A DNA stretch of 49,455 nt, from positions 1 through 49,455 of the forward strand of contig JBKKBI010000073.1 in NCBI GenBank assembly GCA_046714175.1. Reading direction: 5' to 3'. Of the stretch, positions 49,418-49,455 are shown piece by piece (within the stretch, counting starts at the first letter, position 1; each line of letters begins with the position of its first letter). The notes under the pieces are model-generated. The model made no database searches and was not told the DNA's origin. It saw only the letters and a program-made list of their open reading frames with translations. Origin of the DNA: UBA11373 sp046714175 (GTDB lineage: Bacteria > Actinomycetota > Acidimicrobiia > Spongiisociales > UBA11373). Both the position numbers and the translations under genes were made by a program.

Positions 49418-49447
49418 GCGGCCGGGGGAAGCGGGCCCCGCGGCCGC
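49418..49447 (+). terminator. GC-rich hairpin at the right edge
   Basis: GCGGCC pairs with GGCCGC with an inner GGGG/CCCC stem, 19 nt after the BMP gene stop. It could attenuate transcription into downstream transporter genes; the window ends before this can be judged. Confidence 0.4.
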
Positions 49448-49455
49448 CCCCCCGC

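Overview
The window is about 49.5 kb of GC-rich chromosome with a low density of mobile DNA. I see no rRNA, tRNA, CRISPR array, insertion sequence or phage gene. The gene content suggests an aerobic or facultative actinobacterium, most likely of the Acidimicrobiia type. Points in favour are a complete-looking late menaquinone pathway, an LLM-class (F420/FMN) oxidoreductase, a DevS/DevR-like two-component pair beside a CBS-BON protein, an N-terminal GNAT domain fused to an NDP-forming acyl-CoA synthetase, several lipoproteins with Thr-rich linkers after the lipobox, and many genes that appear to be transcribed without a leader (a TANNNT -10 hexamer 6-10 nt before the start codon). This assignment is inference; there is no marker gene to settle it.

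Layout. 1-8.4 kb: the 3' part of a large unrecognised protein, then a low-molecular-weight phosphatase, a DUF885 metallopeptidase-like protein, a PfkB kinase resembling pseudouridine kinase, acetoacetyl-CoA synthetase and an LLM oxidoreductase. 8.6-13.6 kb: an ABC-F ATPase, an arsR regulator divergent from a tiny 22-residue Cys-rich peptide gene, and a GNAT/acyl-CoA-synthetase fusion of the type that acetylates acyl-CoA synthetases. 13.6-16.3 kb: a DevS-like kinase, its divergent DevR-like regulator and a CBS-BON protein. 16.3-25.4 kb: the menaquinone block (menF on +, menB-menA and menD on -, menE on +), interrupted by an alpha/beta hydrolase and by a kinase overlapping a cupredoxin lipoprotein. 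25.5-29.5 kb: an RRM protein, a dienelactone hydrolase-like protein, and a sigma-70 family ECF operon with a membrane partner, an acidic-repeat secreted protein and a lipoprotein. 29.6-35.2 kb: inorganic pyrophosphatase, a heme-copper-oxidase-like membrane protein, a lipid-anchored cytochrome c, a cupredoxin, a UbiA-like membrane protein and menG. 35.2-41.3 kb: small membrane proteins, an XRE regulator divergent from a VWA protein with an unusually canonical promoter, a pilin-like protein and two lipoproteins. 41.5-49.4 kb: an aminotransferase with a divergent transketolase-like enzyme, small membrane proteins, DinB, pirin and a BMP-family substrate-binding lipoprotein. The next genes lie outside the window.

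Five small genes of 22 to 57 residues are supported by codon sense plus start signals: the Cys-rich peptide at 10695, a four-Cys 44-residue protein at 30334, a 32-residue membrane peptide at 32319, a 33-residue basic protein at 41219 and a 57-residue membrane protein at 45321.

The most unusual global feature is a family of short intergenic arrays, at about 15 places, with different unit sequences but the same 7-bp period. Several directly abut or contribute the -10 hexamer of a leaderless gene, and a few run into the ends of coding regions. The most interesting candidate system is the ArsR-controlled unit: an inverted-repeat operator, a 22-residue peptide with seven cysteines, its own strong ribosome binding site and its own terminator.
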